Under the pieces are notes generated by a model. That model did not search any database and was not told the origin of the DNA. It saw only the letters and a program-made list of their open reading frames with translations. Position numbers and translations under genes: made by a program. 64,000 nucleotides of DNA from Globodera rostochiensis (Eukaryota; Nematoda; Chromadorea; Rhabditida; Heteroderidae): positions 575,105 through 639,104 of the forward strand of contig JAEVLN010000022.1 of assembly GCA_018350325.1 (NCBI GenBank), read 5' to 3'. Below, in pieces: positions 1 to 11,670 of this stretch. How positions within the stretch are numbered: the first letter of the stretch is position 1; every line of letters starts with the position of its first letter.

Positions 1-499
1 GCGAGTAAGCAGGATTTGACCAAAGTTTGGTCAATTTGGTTAAGCAATTTTGTTGCTCTTTGAGGTTTGGTTGGTTTTTTTATTTGTCTTGATGTTGGAT
101 TCTTCAGTCTTTGCCCCCCGATTCCTCTCGGTTGGTCCACATTTGCCAGCTTGTCCTTCTCCCCAAACCTTTGCCCATCAATCTGCCGATTTTGTTTATG
201 CCTCTGTTTCCACTTGTCCATCCAGACAGCCGCTCTCCCCCCCCCCCCTCCGTCACCATTAATTGCCAAAGATTAGGCCGGGGCTGGCCATATCAACCGC
301 TCTCCAATCCCTCCGCTCGGATAAACATTTGGTCCGAATTCCTCGGAATTTGGGCCATTCCCCCATCCATCACATCTCTCCGCCTCGAGGATGTGTCCTA
401 TAAAATAGCTGTGTGTAATGCAGTTGATACCCATTCATCCAATTGCAATCCTTCCCACATATTTCGCAACCTTCATTTACTTTGTTCCTCCAGCTCACG
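1..499. other. Upstream region of far-1, no gene seen
   Basis: I see no supported coding exon here. The stretch has a C homopolymer near 239-248 and, close to its right end, the TATA-like element listed separately. The 5' flank is probably promoter and 5' UTR of the FAR-1 gene. Overlapping open frames on both strands lack family similarity and splice logic. Confidence 0.5.
399..405 (+). promoter_or_regulatory. TATA-box-like element for far-1
   Basis: TATAAAA lies 94 bp before the far-1 start codon. A good TATA box at this distance suits a highly expressed secreted-protein gene. It is a sequence match only. Confidence 0.45.
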
Positions 500-1611
500 A
501 TGCAACGTCTATTGCTTTGCCTCACCGGAGCCAGTTTTATCGTCCTGCTCTTCGGCGCCTCGCTGCCGCCCATTGATATCAGCTCCATCCCGGAGCAGTA
601 CCGCGGTATTTCCTTCATAACACTCACTGCAGGGCCGACGCATTCTGACATTTTCCAGAGCTGATCCCGAAGGAGGTGATCGATTTCTACAACACGCTCA
701 CCGCGGAGGACAAACAGGCGTTGAAGGAAGTGGCGGAACGCCATGAGGAATTCCAGACTGAAGAACAGGCAATGGACGCGCACTTTCGGATGGATAAACA
801 ACTCCCAACTAACCATTCATTTCTCCATTTAGGCAATGGAAGCGCTGAAGGCAAAGAGCGAGAAGCTGCACAGCAAAGCGGTAAGGATCATGGGAAGAAT
901 CGTTGATTATCATTTGGGGGCAGTTGGGTCGGTGATCGGATGGGTGATTAGACCAAAATGGAAAGGGATGAGTATGTGGTCAAAGGGGGTGAAGTAAAGT
1001 CCTATAGATCAAAATATCCCATTTTCTTCAAAGAAAAGCGGCCAATTTACATTATCATTTAGGTCGAGCTGCGCAACTTGGTGAAGGTCAGAAACATTTG
1101 ATTTTGCTAGTCGATTAAATTTACCAAAACTGATCAATTTACAGGAAAAGATTGACAAACTGGTGCCGGACGCAAAGACCTTCGTCACTGAGGTGAGCAC
1201 TCAAAAAACACTGGCCTGATCAGACAAGAATTATTGCCCTTCTGAAGTTTGAATGACCGTAAATTTTGCATACAGACGATCGAGAAACTCAAGGCCATGC
1301 GCCCGAAGTCGGGAGAGAAGCCCAATCTCGAGGAGCTGCGCAAGGGGGCCAATGACACCATCGAGAAGTGAGTTGTGTTCATGGAGGACCCCTTCCACGC
1401 GAGAGACACCCCTTCATTTCCGCAGGTTCAAAGCTCTCTCTGAAGAAGCGAAGGAGTCCTTGAAAGCGAACTTTCCCAAGATCACGGGAGTCATCCAAAG
1501 TAAGCCGTTTGGAGAATGGACAATGAATGTACCTTTTCCCTTCCAGATGAGAAGTTCCAGGCATTGGCGAAGAGTTTGCTGAAGACTGAGGGCGCCGCAC
1601 CGGCAGCCTAA
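500..1611 (+). CDS. far-1: Fatty-acid and retinol binding protein FAR-1
   Basis: Secreted, all-helical nematode lipid carrier. In plant-parasitic nematodes FAR-1 is surface-associated, binds fatty acids and retinol, and is reported to dampen lipid-derived host defence signalling (family knowledge). Eight exons: 500-605, 659-768, 833-880, 1063-1086, 1145-1192, 1276-1367, 1426-1499, 1547-1611, giving 188 aa, the usual family size. Residues 1-20 form a signal peptide. Family motifs SIPEQYRELIP, DFYNTLTAEDKQAL and LVPDAKTFV follow, then a Lys/Glu-rich helical body ending in AAPAA. The intron at 769-832 starts with GC instead of GT (CAG|GCAATG); reading on without splicing destroys the similarity. 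The start is the Met preceding the hydrophobic core. A TATA box lies upstream, a polyA signal downstream, and a paralogue follows in tandem. Confidence 0.93.
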
Positions 1612-2045
1612 GCTGATAGCATTTAGGATCGCGTGGAAGTGATGAAAGGATTTATTTTGCCTTTTTATACGAAACAAACTGATTTTGTGCATTTTCACGA
1701 ATGAATGATTCTTTTGGTCGTTGTAAATGGCCAATAAATTAATCGCCGATATTCGCCAAACAGACTCCGATTGGAGGGGAGGGGTGACATTGGGACAAAA
1801 GAGTTAGACCCTTGAATGGAGGTTATCTCTTGAAAGCAGAGTCCTGCTTACGTAGTTTGTCTTTCCGATTCGATGGCAAGGATTAAGGCGGGGGAGGGGG
1901 GGCAGTAAACAACATTGCTACGGTGGTTATTTGATTGCCTCCTAGTGTGGGGCTAACTTGAAAAGTGACAACAGCTGTCCCTCTCATGTGCCCAATTCCC
2001 CCATATTTTCCATCAGTCCGTCAATCCCTCCCAATTAATCCGACA
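1612..2045. other. Spacer between tandem FAR genes
   Basis: 3' UTR of far-1 with its polyA signal, then promoter/5' region of the second FAR-like gene. It has a G-rich stretch near 1890-1901. No other gene is seen. The 434 bp spacing would allow either independent promoters or a loose operon; nothing decides this. Confidence 0.5.
1733..1738 (+). terminator. far-1 polyadenylation signal
   Basis: AATAAA lies 122 bp after the far-1 stop codon, in an AT-rich 3' UTR. Confidence 0.6.
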
Positions 2046-3227
2046 ATGGCTTTCCTTCCTTTGGCACTTTTCATCTTTACTTCAGTGGAAAGCGTAAATT
2101 CGTCCAAAATCACAACAAAGTTTTCACAGACCAATGATGACTTGTTGCAATTGCCCTCCGAGTTGGGCATGGCTCGAGTGAGGGGTCAGTGGTCGAATGC
2201 TCGATTCTGAAGACCTTCGGTTATTCGGAACCAAACTGACACTTAGATTTTGTATCGAACTTTGGAACCCGCCGACACTTTCACACTATAGTTCTAAATT
2301 GTCAAAATTACAGAGGTTGTGCCGGTGGAAGCATCAGATTTCTACGACCAACTGACAGGCCGGGATAAGCAAGTGTTGCGCAAAGTGTTGGCCAAGGCGG
2401 ACTCCTACACTAGCACGTCCGAACTGTTGGAAGGTCAGTTCCCGATTGGGAAAAAATCGAGGGAGGCGTTGGGTTTTGATTGTTTCTGTGCCAAGACTTA
2501 CGAAATGGTTCTTCGACGCTGTACGACCGAGCAGTCCAAGTGAGTTCGGACGAAACACACCGAATACGACGAAGAATCCCATCTGCCATTATTTCAAGGT
2601 GGTCACTTCACTTCGCAGCATCATCGCGCGGCTCAGTCCGCCCGCTCGGACATACATTGACGAAGTACCGTATAATGAATATTCCACGGGGTAGGATGAC
2701 CGACTCTGATTGGCCAAGTCTATTGTCCACTCTCCAATTACGAATTTCAACTTATGACATAAACTAATTCCAGTCGGCTGAACAACTGCGCAACGCTCTC
2801 GGGAACGGATTCTCTTTGGCCAATCTCAAAGCCCAAGTGCAGCAATTGGTTAGGCGCTACCGGCAACTGGATTTGGCCACGAAGGTGGAACTGCGCGAGA
2901 CTTTTCCAAGGTGGCCTCTGTTGTGGACAGTGAGAGATGGAAGTTAAAAAATTATAACAAAAGAGACACTTTCAGACCCCCTGCTACAAACAATGGCGTC
3001 CGGACTGTTCGACATTCAGACAGATGTCGGAGTTGAACAGCCTGGTGCTGGAGGAGGAGGAAGCGGTGGGCGAAGGAGCGGGGAGGAAGGAGACAATGGC
3101 GGAGGAACGGGAGGAAGATTCGACGATGATCGAAATGATGTTGGAAGTAACGATGGAAAGGTTGAGGATGAGGTGGGCGAGCGCGCCGAGCGGCGACTCG
3201 CCCACCGATAGAATGGCAGGGAATTAA
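2046..3227 (+). CDS. Second, divergent FAR-like protein with a shifted 3' end
   Basis: Probable secreted lipid-binding paralogue of FAR-1. Exons: 2046-2184, 2314-2433, 2496-2539, 2599-2664, 2774-2929, 2976-3227. The Met at 2046 precedes a hydrophobic signal segment. The first four junctions match far-1 in position and phase, and exon 2 carries VVPVEASDFYDQLTGRDKQ, aligning with far-1 IPKEVIDFYNTLTAEDKQ. Exon 3 (LYDRAVQ) and exon 4 (LSPPARTYIDE) also align. In exon 5 similarity runs to RETFP and then continues one frame over (KVASVVD), rejoining far-1-like sequence in exon 6 (NPLLQTMASGLF). So one base seems missing near 2907-2911. As written, the frame stays open for 258 aa with a Glu/Met-rich tail; in the other frame the tail is Gly/Asp-rich and ends at 3211. 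It may be a real divergent tail, a recent lesion or a sequence error. Confidence 0.7.
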
Positions 3228-4404
3228 GGTCGAAAGGAGCGGAAGAGGATGAAGAGAAAGGATGATGATGTTGATGAATTGATGGAAGAAGAGGAGAATC
3301 TCGGAATAGATGGGATAAAGGACTAGTGTGTCCTCAGTCGAATAACAATTGCCAAAAGAGAAAAATGGCAGCAAAGGGAAAGTGCTAAAAGGGAGAAAAT
3401 GCCAAAAGGTGGAAAAGCAAAAGGGGAAAATGGCAGGAGGGAAAATGCCACGAGGTAAAAGTGCAAAGGGGTCAAGTTACCCTTTTCCTCTGACCCCGAC
3501 ATGCCACTGCCAAAGAACCCTCCGACTCCAAGGGTCTCGGTGCCCAACTTTATTTTACCGTACCGCTTCGTTCTCTCCGTTTTACCACCGTATGTTACGT
3601 CAGAATCGGTTGCTGAGTGTTTTGGCAAATTACGTCCTCTAATTACTTCTGTCTGGGGCGTTATGTCCATATCATCATTATTGTCTGCTCATCGGTCTAG
3701 CAATTATTTTAATTCGGTCGCTTGACTGTTCTCGTTAATGCCCGCCCCAGTATGCCTTATCGTTAGCGGGTTTGTCCATTCAATCATCTGCTGCTGTTTC
3801 TGTTAGTTTGAGCTTATTATAACAAATTTGATTAATAAAATTTTTTACCGCAGAATGAGAAATGACGTATGTGACTTAATCAGGGATGAATTTTCCGCAC
3901 ATGAGGCTGGAATGCCAGATTCGGACATTTGCACTCAGACATTCGTTATTTAAAATTCTCCCAAACGGTTCCCATTCTTTGCGCGCACTAAAAGAGCGTC
4001 CCAAAGTTCAGCCCACTTAAAGTGGCATAATCTTCTTAGAACCAACCAAATAAAAAATTGAGTACCAATCCATTTTGGCACCTCGGGCGTCATACGAGTT
4101 GTCCATCTGCTGAACCTGCAGCTGTTCTGCTTCCACTACTTTTTGGAGAAATGTCATTTCCTCCCCGTCTCCACTCCTCTTCTTCGGCACTTTCTTCCCA
4201 CCTGCCTTTACTTCCATTCGTTTATCTTTTTCCAAGAATTAATTCCACCCTTCAACACATTATCAATTCTTTTTATGGGATTCTCTGAGTTCGGCTAGCT
4301 GACGGGAAAATTTTCTTTTTATCGTGTTTATAAGCTGACCTTCATCTTTCGTCTATCTTCCATTTTAGCTTTCTCCCTATTCGGTCAAAATTTTCCCCAC
4401 AAAA
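3228..4404. other. Intergenic, no gene supported
   Basis: 3' UTR of the second FAR-like gene, with AATAAA at 3834-3839. At 3345-3465 there is a degenerate purine-rich repeat around GCCAAAAGGGGAAAATG, which gives Lys-rich open frames I do not treat as coding. The rest is AT-rich. Region 4290-4404 is probably promoter and 5' UTR of the next gene. Confidence 0.5.
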
Positions 4405-5852
4405 ATGGGTTTTCTGGCGCCGTTTATTGCTCCTCTTTTGGTGGCGGTCAGTGTGCTTCCATGCACCCAATTGGCCCAGTCAGCCCCGTCCGTTTCACTT
4501 ATGGACATCCATAATTCGCCCTACATCGACGCTTTCTCCATCGGAAGTGTATGTTGTGCATTAATTGAGGGCAGAAGCAACACCGGTGTTGGGCAATTAT
4601 GCCGATGGTAACCCCCTCCCCGTTTTTAAACAATTTTTTTTTGTCTAAAAACTAGAGTAGGCCGGGATCGGGATTTTTGGTAAAAACCGGGACCGGGATC
4701 GAGATCAGCATCTCAAACCGAGACCGGGATCGGGATTTCCATTTTTCAAAAACCGGGATCGGGATTAATCGGGATTGACAACAGCGAATTTTTTTTTGTT
4801 ATGGTCGATGGGGATCACACCCAACTCGCTACCTGGAATCCGGCCGGATTTTCCGGATCCGGGTCCGGAATCCGGGCTTTTTGACTGCGACTGTTCACCC
4901 ATAAATTTTTTTCAGGGTATAGATAGCCTCTAACCTAGAATTTGTTCTAATTGTTTTTGTTTTTAATTTTGGTTTAAGAAAGTTACATTTTTTTTAGAAT
5001 TTTTATTTTTAGGACATTCAATTAGCGTACGTTTGGGCGCGCACAGTTTTTTCGTTATAACTTTTTTAAAGTCAAACAAACCAAACATTCTTGATATCAT
5101 TCGAAAGCATGCAATGAGTAGAAGCTTACAAAGGCAAAAGCCAAGCGATTCGACTTAAATACAAAAAGTTATCACTCATTTGTCAGCCGCGCAAAAATAG
5201 CACTGAAAATTGAGATTTTACACATTTTAAGCTACCTATAAGTTTTTTTTGAAGATAAATTAGTTAGCTTAGCTTGATCAACGGTTCAGCATACTGAGAG
5301 CTTTTGTATGATATCAATTTTGTTTGATTTGCTTCGGGCGCCGAAGCGTGTCGGCACCGAACGTGCCGGCGCCCAATCGTGCCGCGCCCAATCGTGCCGC
5401 GCCCAATCGTGGTGCTCCGTTATAGTGTTAAAGATTTCCCAGACTCATATGTCCAAACTCAGACGGGCCTGGCCAAAATAGTGATCACTGATCAATTGTC
5501 TTTTCCGTTAATAATCATGGCTGTGTCGTCAGGTCACTCCTTTGTAGGTTGTTCACAGAGCCGACGGACGCCGTTTCATTGTAACCAAGGACGACGACGG
5601 AATCGACCTTGACGAATTCCAGTTAGACAATTACTATGATGAAAAGGGGAAAGAGTCGAGAAGAACGTTGATCGGCGTGAGAAATGGGATGGAGGAGGGA
5701 AGCGGCATTTCGTTGCCGATTATCGAAGCGCCGTTAAGGGTTCAGTTTTAGTAAAGTCGTTATATTCATTTTTTTTTCAGGTGTCCAACCCGATTTGGAA
5801 CATTCTGAGCCGCGTGAATGCCATTTATCGGACAATTCTCCAGAAAAAGTAG
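4405..5852 (+). CDS. Small secreted protein, unrecognised
   Basis: Not recognised. Model: exons 4405-4548, 5548-5676, 5781-5852, all phase 0, encoding 114 aa. Residues 1-26 are a clear signal peptide (hydrophobic core, then Ala-Gln-Ser-Ala). The mature part is polar, with an acidic patch (KDDDGIDLDEF) in the middle and a more hydrophobic, basic C-terminus ending QKK. No cysteine follows the signal peptide. The first intron (999 bp) is long for this region and full of repeat debris. A small secreted protein near a FAR gene in a plant-parasite-like genome could be an effector or a prohormone-like peptide, but nothing proves either. The second exon's acceptor (TTTGTAG) was chosen because it restores phase 0; alternative exons in the long intron are possible. 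AATAAA sits at 5945-5950. Confidence 0.5.
4655..4880. repeat. Degenerate CCGGGATCGGGAT repeat in intron
   Basis: Several imperfect copies of a CCGGGATCGGGATTT-like unit at 4660-4770 occur in both direct and near-palindromic arrangement, followed by a TCCGGATCCGG-rich patch at 4848-4880. A related motif with CCGG and ATCG occurs at 58530-58590. It looks like decayed foldback element sequence. Confidence 0.5.
5365..5412. repeat. Short tandem repeat CGCCCAATCGTGC
   Basis: Three close copies of a 13-bp CGCCCAATCGTGC-like unit lie in the first intron of the small secreted protein gene, preceded by a related GC-rich stretch from about 5338. Its function is unknown. Confidence 0.6.
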
Positions 5853-5958
5853 CCGAAACGATTCGAAAAATGTTAACAATGAGAGAATTAATGTTGTTTT
5901 CGACCATGATGGATTTTGAAATTATAAAATCTGTTCCAAGTTGAAATAAAATTTATCT

Positions 5959-8900
5959 TTTGTATGTATTTCTTCCGGAAATAATCAAAACCAAATGGTG
6001 AAAAGACATTTTTGTATGTATTTCTTCCGGAAATAACTAACCAAATTGTATTTCTTCCGGAAATAACCAAAACCAAATTCTTCTTCCGGAAATAACCAAA
6101 AGCAAATTCTTCTTCCGGAAATAATCCAAATCAAATCCTGAAAAGACATTTTTGTATGTATTTCTTCCGGAAATAACCAAAACCAAATTCTTCTTCCGGA
6201 AATAATCAAAACCAAGTGGTGAAAAGACATTTTTGTATTTCTTCTGGAAAAATCAAATGAAACACATTATTATTTCCGGAAATAATCCAAATCAAATCCT
6301 AAAGACATTATTTTATTTCTTCCGGAAATAATCAAAGCCATATGGTGAAAAGACATTTCTGTATGTATTTCTTCCGGAAATAACCAACCAAATTCTGAAA
6401 AGACATTTTTGTATTTCTTCTGGATAAATCAAATGAAACACATTATTATTTCCGGAAATAATCCAAATCAAATCCTGAAAGACATTATTTTATTTCTTCC
6501 GGAAATAATCAAAGCCAATGGTGAAAAGACATTTCTGTATGTATTTCTTCCGGAAATAATCAAAGCCAATGGTGAAAAGACATTTCTGTATGTATTTCTT
6601 CCGGAAATAACCAACCAAATTCTGAAAAGACATTTTTGTATTTCTTCTGGATACAAATGAAACACATTATTATTTCCGGAAATAATCCAAATCAAATCCT
6701 GAAAGACATTATTTTATTTCTTCCGGAAATAATCAAAGCCAATGGTGAAAAGACATTTCTGTATGTATTTCTTCCGGAAATAATCAAAGCCAATGGTGAA
6801 AAGACATTTCTGTATGTATTTCTTCCGGAAATAACCAACCAAATTCTGAAAAGACATTTTTGTATGTATTTCTTCCGGAAATAACTAACCAAATTGTATT
6901 TCTTCCGGAAATAATCAAAACCAAATGGTGAAAACATTTTTGTATGTATTTCTTCCGGAAATAACTAACCAAATTGTATTTCTTCCGGAAATAACCAAAA
7001 CAAATTCTGGGAAGACATTTTTGTATTTCTTCCGGAAATAACCAAAACCCAATTCTTCTTCCGGAAATAATCAAAACCAAGTGGTGAAAAGACATTTTTG
7101 TATTTCTTCCGGAAAAATCAAATGAAACCCATTATTATTTCCGGAAATAATCCAAATCCCGGAAATAACCAACCAAATTCTGAAAAGACATTTTTGTATG
7201 TATTTCTTCCGGAAATAACCAAAAGCAAATTCTTCTTCCGGAAATAATCAAAACCAAATGGTGAAAAGACATTTTTGTATGTATTTCTTCCGGAAATAAC
7301 TAACCAAATTGTATTTCTTCCGGAAATAACCAAAACAAATTCTGAGAAGACATTTTTGTATTTCTTCCGGAAATAACTAACCAAATTGTATTTCTTCCGG
7401 AAATAACCAAAATAAATTCTGAGAAGACCTTTTTGTATTTCTTCCGGAAATAACTAACCAAATTGTATTTCTTCCGGAAATAACCAAAACAAATTCTGAA
7501 AAGACATTTTTGTATGTATTTCTTCCGGAAATAACCAAAACCAAATTCTTCTTCCGGAAATAACCAAAACCAAATTCTTCTTCCGGAAATAACCAAAAGC
7601 AAATTCTTCTTCCGGAAATAATCCAAATCAAATCCTGAAAAGACATTTTTGTATGTATTTCTTCCGGAAATAACCAAAACCAAATTCTTCTTCCGGAAAT
7701 AATCAAAACCAAGTGGTGAAAAGACATTTTTGTATTTCTTCTGGAAAAATCAAATGAAACACATTATTATTTCCGGAAATAATCCAAATCCCGGAAATAA
7801 CCAACCAAATTCTGAAAAGACATTTTTGTATGTATTTCTTCCGGAAATAACCAAAAGCAAATTCTTCTTCCGGAAATAATCAAAACCAAATGGTGAAAAG
7901 ACATTTTTGTATGTATTTCTTCCGGAAATAACTAACCAAATTGTATTTCTTCCGGAAATAACCAAAACAAATTCTGAGAAGACATTTTTGTATTTCTTCC
8001 GGAAATAACTAACCAAATTGTATTTCTTCCGGAAATAACCAAAACAAATTCTGAGAAGACATTTTTGTATTTCTTCCGGAAATAACTAACCAAATTGTAT
8101 TTCTTCCGGAAAAAGACATTTTTGTATTTCTTCCGGAAATAACTAACCAAATTGTATTTCTTCCGGAAATAACCAAAACAAATTCTGAGAAGACATTTTT
8201 GTATTTCTTCCGGAAATAACTAACCAAATTGTATTTCTTCCGGAAATAACCAAAATAAATTCTGAGAAGACCTTTTTGTATTTCTTCCGGAAATAACTAA
8301 CCAAATTGTATTTCTTCCGGAAATAACCAAAACAAATTCTGAAAAGACATTTTTGTATGTATTTCTTCCGGAAATAACTAACCAAATTGTATTTCTTCCG
8401 GAAATAATCAAAACCAAATGGTGAAAACATTTTTGTATGTATTTCTTCCGGAAATAACTAACCAAATTGTATTTCTTCCGGAAAAATCAAATGAAACCCA
8501 TTATTATTTCCGGAAATAATCCAAATCCCGGAAATAACCAACCAAATTCTGAAAAGACATTTTTGTATGTATTTCTTCCGGAAATAACCAAAAGCAAATT
8601 CTTCTTCCGGAAATAATCAAAACCAAATGGTGAAAAGACATTTTTGTATGTATTTCTTCCGGAAATAACTAACCAAATTGTATTTCTTCCGGAAATAACC
8701 AAAACAAATTCTGAGAAGACATTTTTGTATTTCTTCCGGAAATAACTAACCAAATTGTATTTCTTCCGGAAATAATCAAAACCAAATGGTGAAAAGACAT
8801 TTTTGTATGTATTTCTTCCGGAAATAACTAACCAAATTGTATTTCTTCCGGAAATAACCAAAACAAATTCTGAGAAGACATTTTTTTGTATTTCTTCCGG

Positions 8901-11551
8901 AAATAACTAACCAAATTGTATTTCTTCCGGAAATAACCAAAACAAATTCTGAGAAGACATTTTTGTATTTCTTCCGGAAATAACTAACCAAATTGTATTT
9001 CTTCCGGAAATAACCAAAACAAATTCTGAGAAGACATTTTGTATTTCTTCCGGAAAAATCAAATGAAACTTTCCGGAAATAACCCAAATCAATCCTGAAA
9101 AGACATTTTTGTATGTATTTCTTCCGGAAATAACCAAAACCAAATTCTTCTTCCGGAAATAATCAAAACCAAATGGTGAAAATACATTTCTGTATGTATT
9201 TCTTCCGGAAATAACCAAAACCAAATTCTTCTTCCGGAAATAACCAAAACCAAATTCTTCTTCCGGAAATAATCAAAACCAAATGGTGAAAATACATTTC
9301 TGTATGTATTTCTTCCGGAAATAATCAAAACCAAATGGTGAAAAGACATTTCTGTATGTATTTCTTCCGGAAATAACCAACCAAATTCTAAAAGACATTT
9401 TTGTATTTCTTCCGGAAAAATCAAATAAAACTTTCCGGAAATAATCCAAATCAAATTCTGAAAGACATTATTTTATTTCTTCCGGAAATAATCAAAACCT
9501 AATGGTGAAAAGACATTTTTGTATGTATTTCTTCCGGAAATAACTAACCAAATTGTATTTCTTCCGGAAATAACCAAAACAAATTCTGAGAAGACATTTT
9601 TGTATTTCTTCCGGAAATAACTAACCAAATTGTATTTCTTCCGGAAATAACCAAAATAAATTCTGAGAAGACCTTTTTGTATTTCTTCCGGAAATAACTA
9701 ACCAAATTGTATTTCTTCCGGAAATAACCAAAACAAATTCTGAAAAGACATTTTTGTATGTATTTCTTCCGGAAATAACTAACCAAATTGTATTTCTTCC
9801 GGAAATAATCAAAACCAAATGGTGAAAACATTTTTGTATGTATTTCTTCCGGAAATAACTAACCAAATTGTATTTCTTCCGGAAATAACCAAAACAAATT
9901 CTGGGAAGACATTTTTGTATTTCTTCCGGAAATAACCAAAACCCAATTCTTCTTCCGGAAATAATCAAAACCAAGTGGTGAAAAGACATTTTTGTATTTC
10001 TTCCGGAAAAATCAAATGAAACCCATTATTATTTCCGGAAATAATCCAAATCCCGGAAATAACCAACCAAATTCTGAAAAGACATTTTTGTATGTATTTC
10101 TTCCGGAAATAACCAAAAGCAAATTCTTCTTCCGGAAATAATCAAAACCAAATGGTGAAAAGACATTTTTGTATGTATTTCTTCCGGAAATAACTAACCA
10201 AATTGTATTTCTTCCGGAAATAACCAAAACAAATTCTGAGAAGACATTTTTGTATTTCTTCCGGAAATAACTAACCAAATTGTATTTCTTCCGGAAATAA
10301 TCAAAACCAAATGGTGAAAAGACATTTTTGTATGTATTTCTTCCGGAAATAACTAACCAAATTGTATTTCTTCCGGAAATAACCAAAACAAATTCTGAGA
10401 AGACATTTTTTGTATTTCTTCCGGAAATAACTAACCAAATTGTATTTCTTCCGGAAATAACCAAAACAAATTCTGAGAAGACATTTTTGTATTTCTTCCG
10501 GAAATAACTAACCAAATTGTATTTCTTCCGGAAATAACCAAAACAAATTCTGAGAAGACATTTTGTATTTCTTCCGGAAAAATCAAATGAAACTTTCCGG
10601 AAATAACCCAAATCAATCCTGAAAAGACATTTTTGTATGTATTTCTTCCGGAAATAACCAAAACCAAATTCTTCTTCCGGAAATAATCAAAACCAAATGG
10701 TGAAAATACATTTCTGTATGTATTTCTTCCGGAAATAACCAAAACCAAATTCTTCTTCCGGAAATAACCAAAACCAAATTCTTCTTCCGGAAATAATCAA
10801 AACCAAATGGTGAAAATACATTTCTGTATGTATTTCTTCCGGAAATAATCAAAACCAAATGGTGAAAAGACATTTCTGTATGTATTTCTTCCGGAAATAA
10901 CCAACCAAATTCTAAAAGACATTTTTGTATTTCTTCCGGAAAAATCAAATAAAACTTTCCGGAAATAATCCAAATCAAATTCTGAAAGACATTATTTTAT
11001 TTCTTCCGGAAATAATCAAAACCTAATGGTGAAAAGACATTTTTGTATGTATTTCTTCCGGAAATAACTAACCAAATTGTATTTCTTCCGGAAATAACCA
11101 AAACCAAATTCTTCTTCCGGAAATAACCAAAAGCAAATTCTTCTTCCGGAAATAATCAAAACCAAATGGTAAAAAGACATTTTTGTATGTATTTCTTCCG
11201 TAAATAACCAAAACCAAATTCTGAAAAGACATTTTTGTATTTCTTCTGGAAATAATCAAAACCAAATGGTGAAAAGACATTTCTGTATGTATTTCTTCCG
11301 GAAATAATCCAAATCAAATTCTGAAAGACATTATTTTATTTCTTCCGGAAATAATCAAAACCAAATGGTGAAAAGACATTTCTGTATGTATTTCTTCCGG
11401 AAATAACCAACCAAATTCTTCTTCCGGAAATAATCAAAGCCAAATGGTGAAACATTTCTGTATGTATTTCTTCCGGAAATAATCAAAACCAAATTCTTCT
11501 TCCGGAAATAATCAAAACCAAAGGGTGAAATCACATTTTTGTATTTCTTCC
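5959..11551. repeat. 5.6 kb tandem array built on palindrome TTCCGGAA
   Basis: More than a hundred copies of TATTTCTTCCGGAAATAA alternate with a few spacer types: AACCAAATTG (30-bp unit), AAACAAATTCTGAGAAGACATTTTTG (47-bp unit), AAACCAAATGGTGAAAAGACATTT and AAATTC. The 30+47 pair recurs as a 77-bp dimer near 7930-8230. Higher-order copies exist: about 7118-7390 recurs at 7750-8016 (offset 632), and about 8487-9540 recurs at 10012-11067 (offset about 1524). Each unit centres on an 8-bp perfect palindrome. It starts just after the polyA signal of the secreted protein gene and stops about 120 bp before cereblon. Many minus-strand frames stay open through several units because the 30-bp unit is a multiple of three; I do not regard them as genes. 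Confidence 0.97.
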
Positions 11552-11670
11552 TTCCCGTGCACCAATCTCCACAAACGCGATACCATTCGACAGCTCTCGG
11601 GGGCGTTCACTGCAGTTTATCCCTCTTTTCAGCTGGTCCCCTCTTTAAAACGCGTCCAATAAACGGAGCT

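Noticed and set aside
3349..3725. Lys-rich open frames downstream of the FAR pair
   Set aside because: They arise from a degenerate purine-rich repeat and have no partner exons.
5888..11280. Dozens of minus-strand open frames up to 199 aa with FRKKYNLVSYFRKK-like repeats
   Set aside because: They follow the satellite units. The frame is held open by the 30-bp unit and breaks at each 47-bp unit, there are no splice or start signals, and the same words recur in other frames.
5959..11551. CRISPR-like look: short palindromic repeats with spacers
   Set aside because: The host is an intron-bearing eukaryote, the spacers are not unique but drawn from a few types, and no cas-like gene is present.
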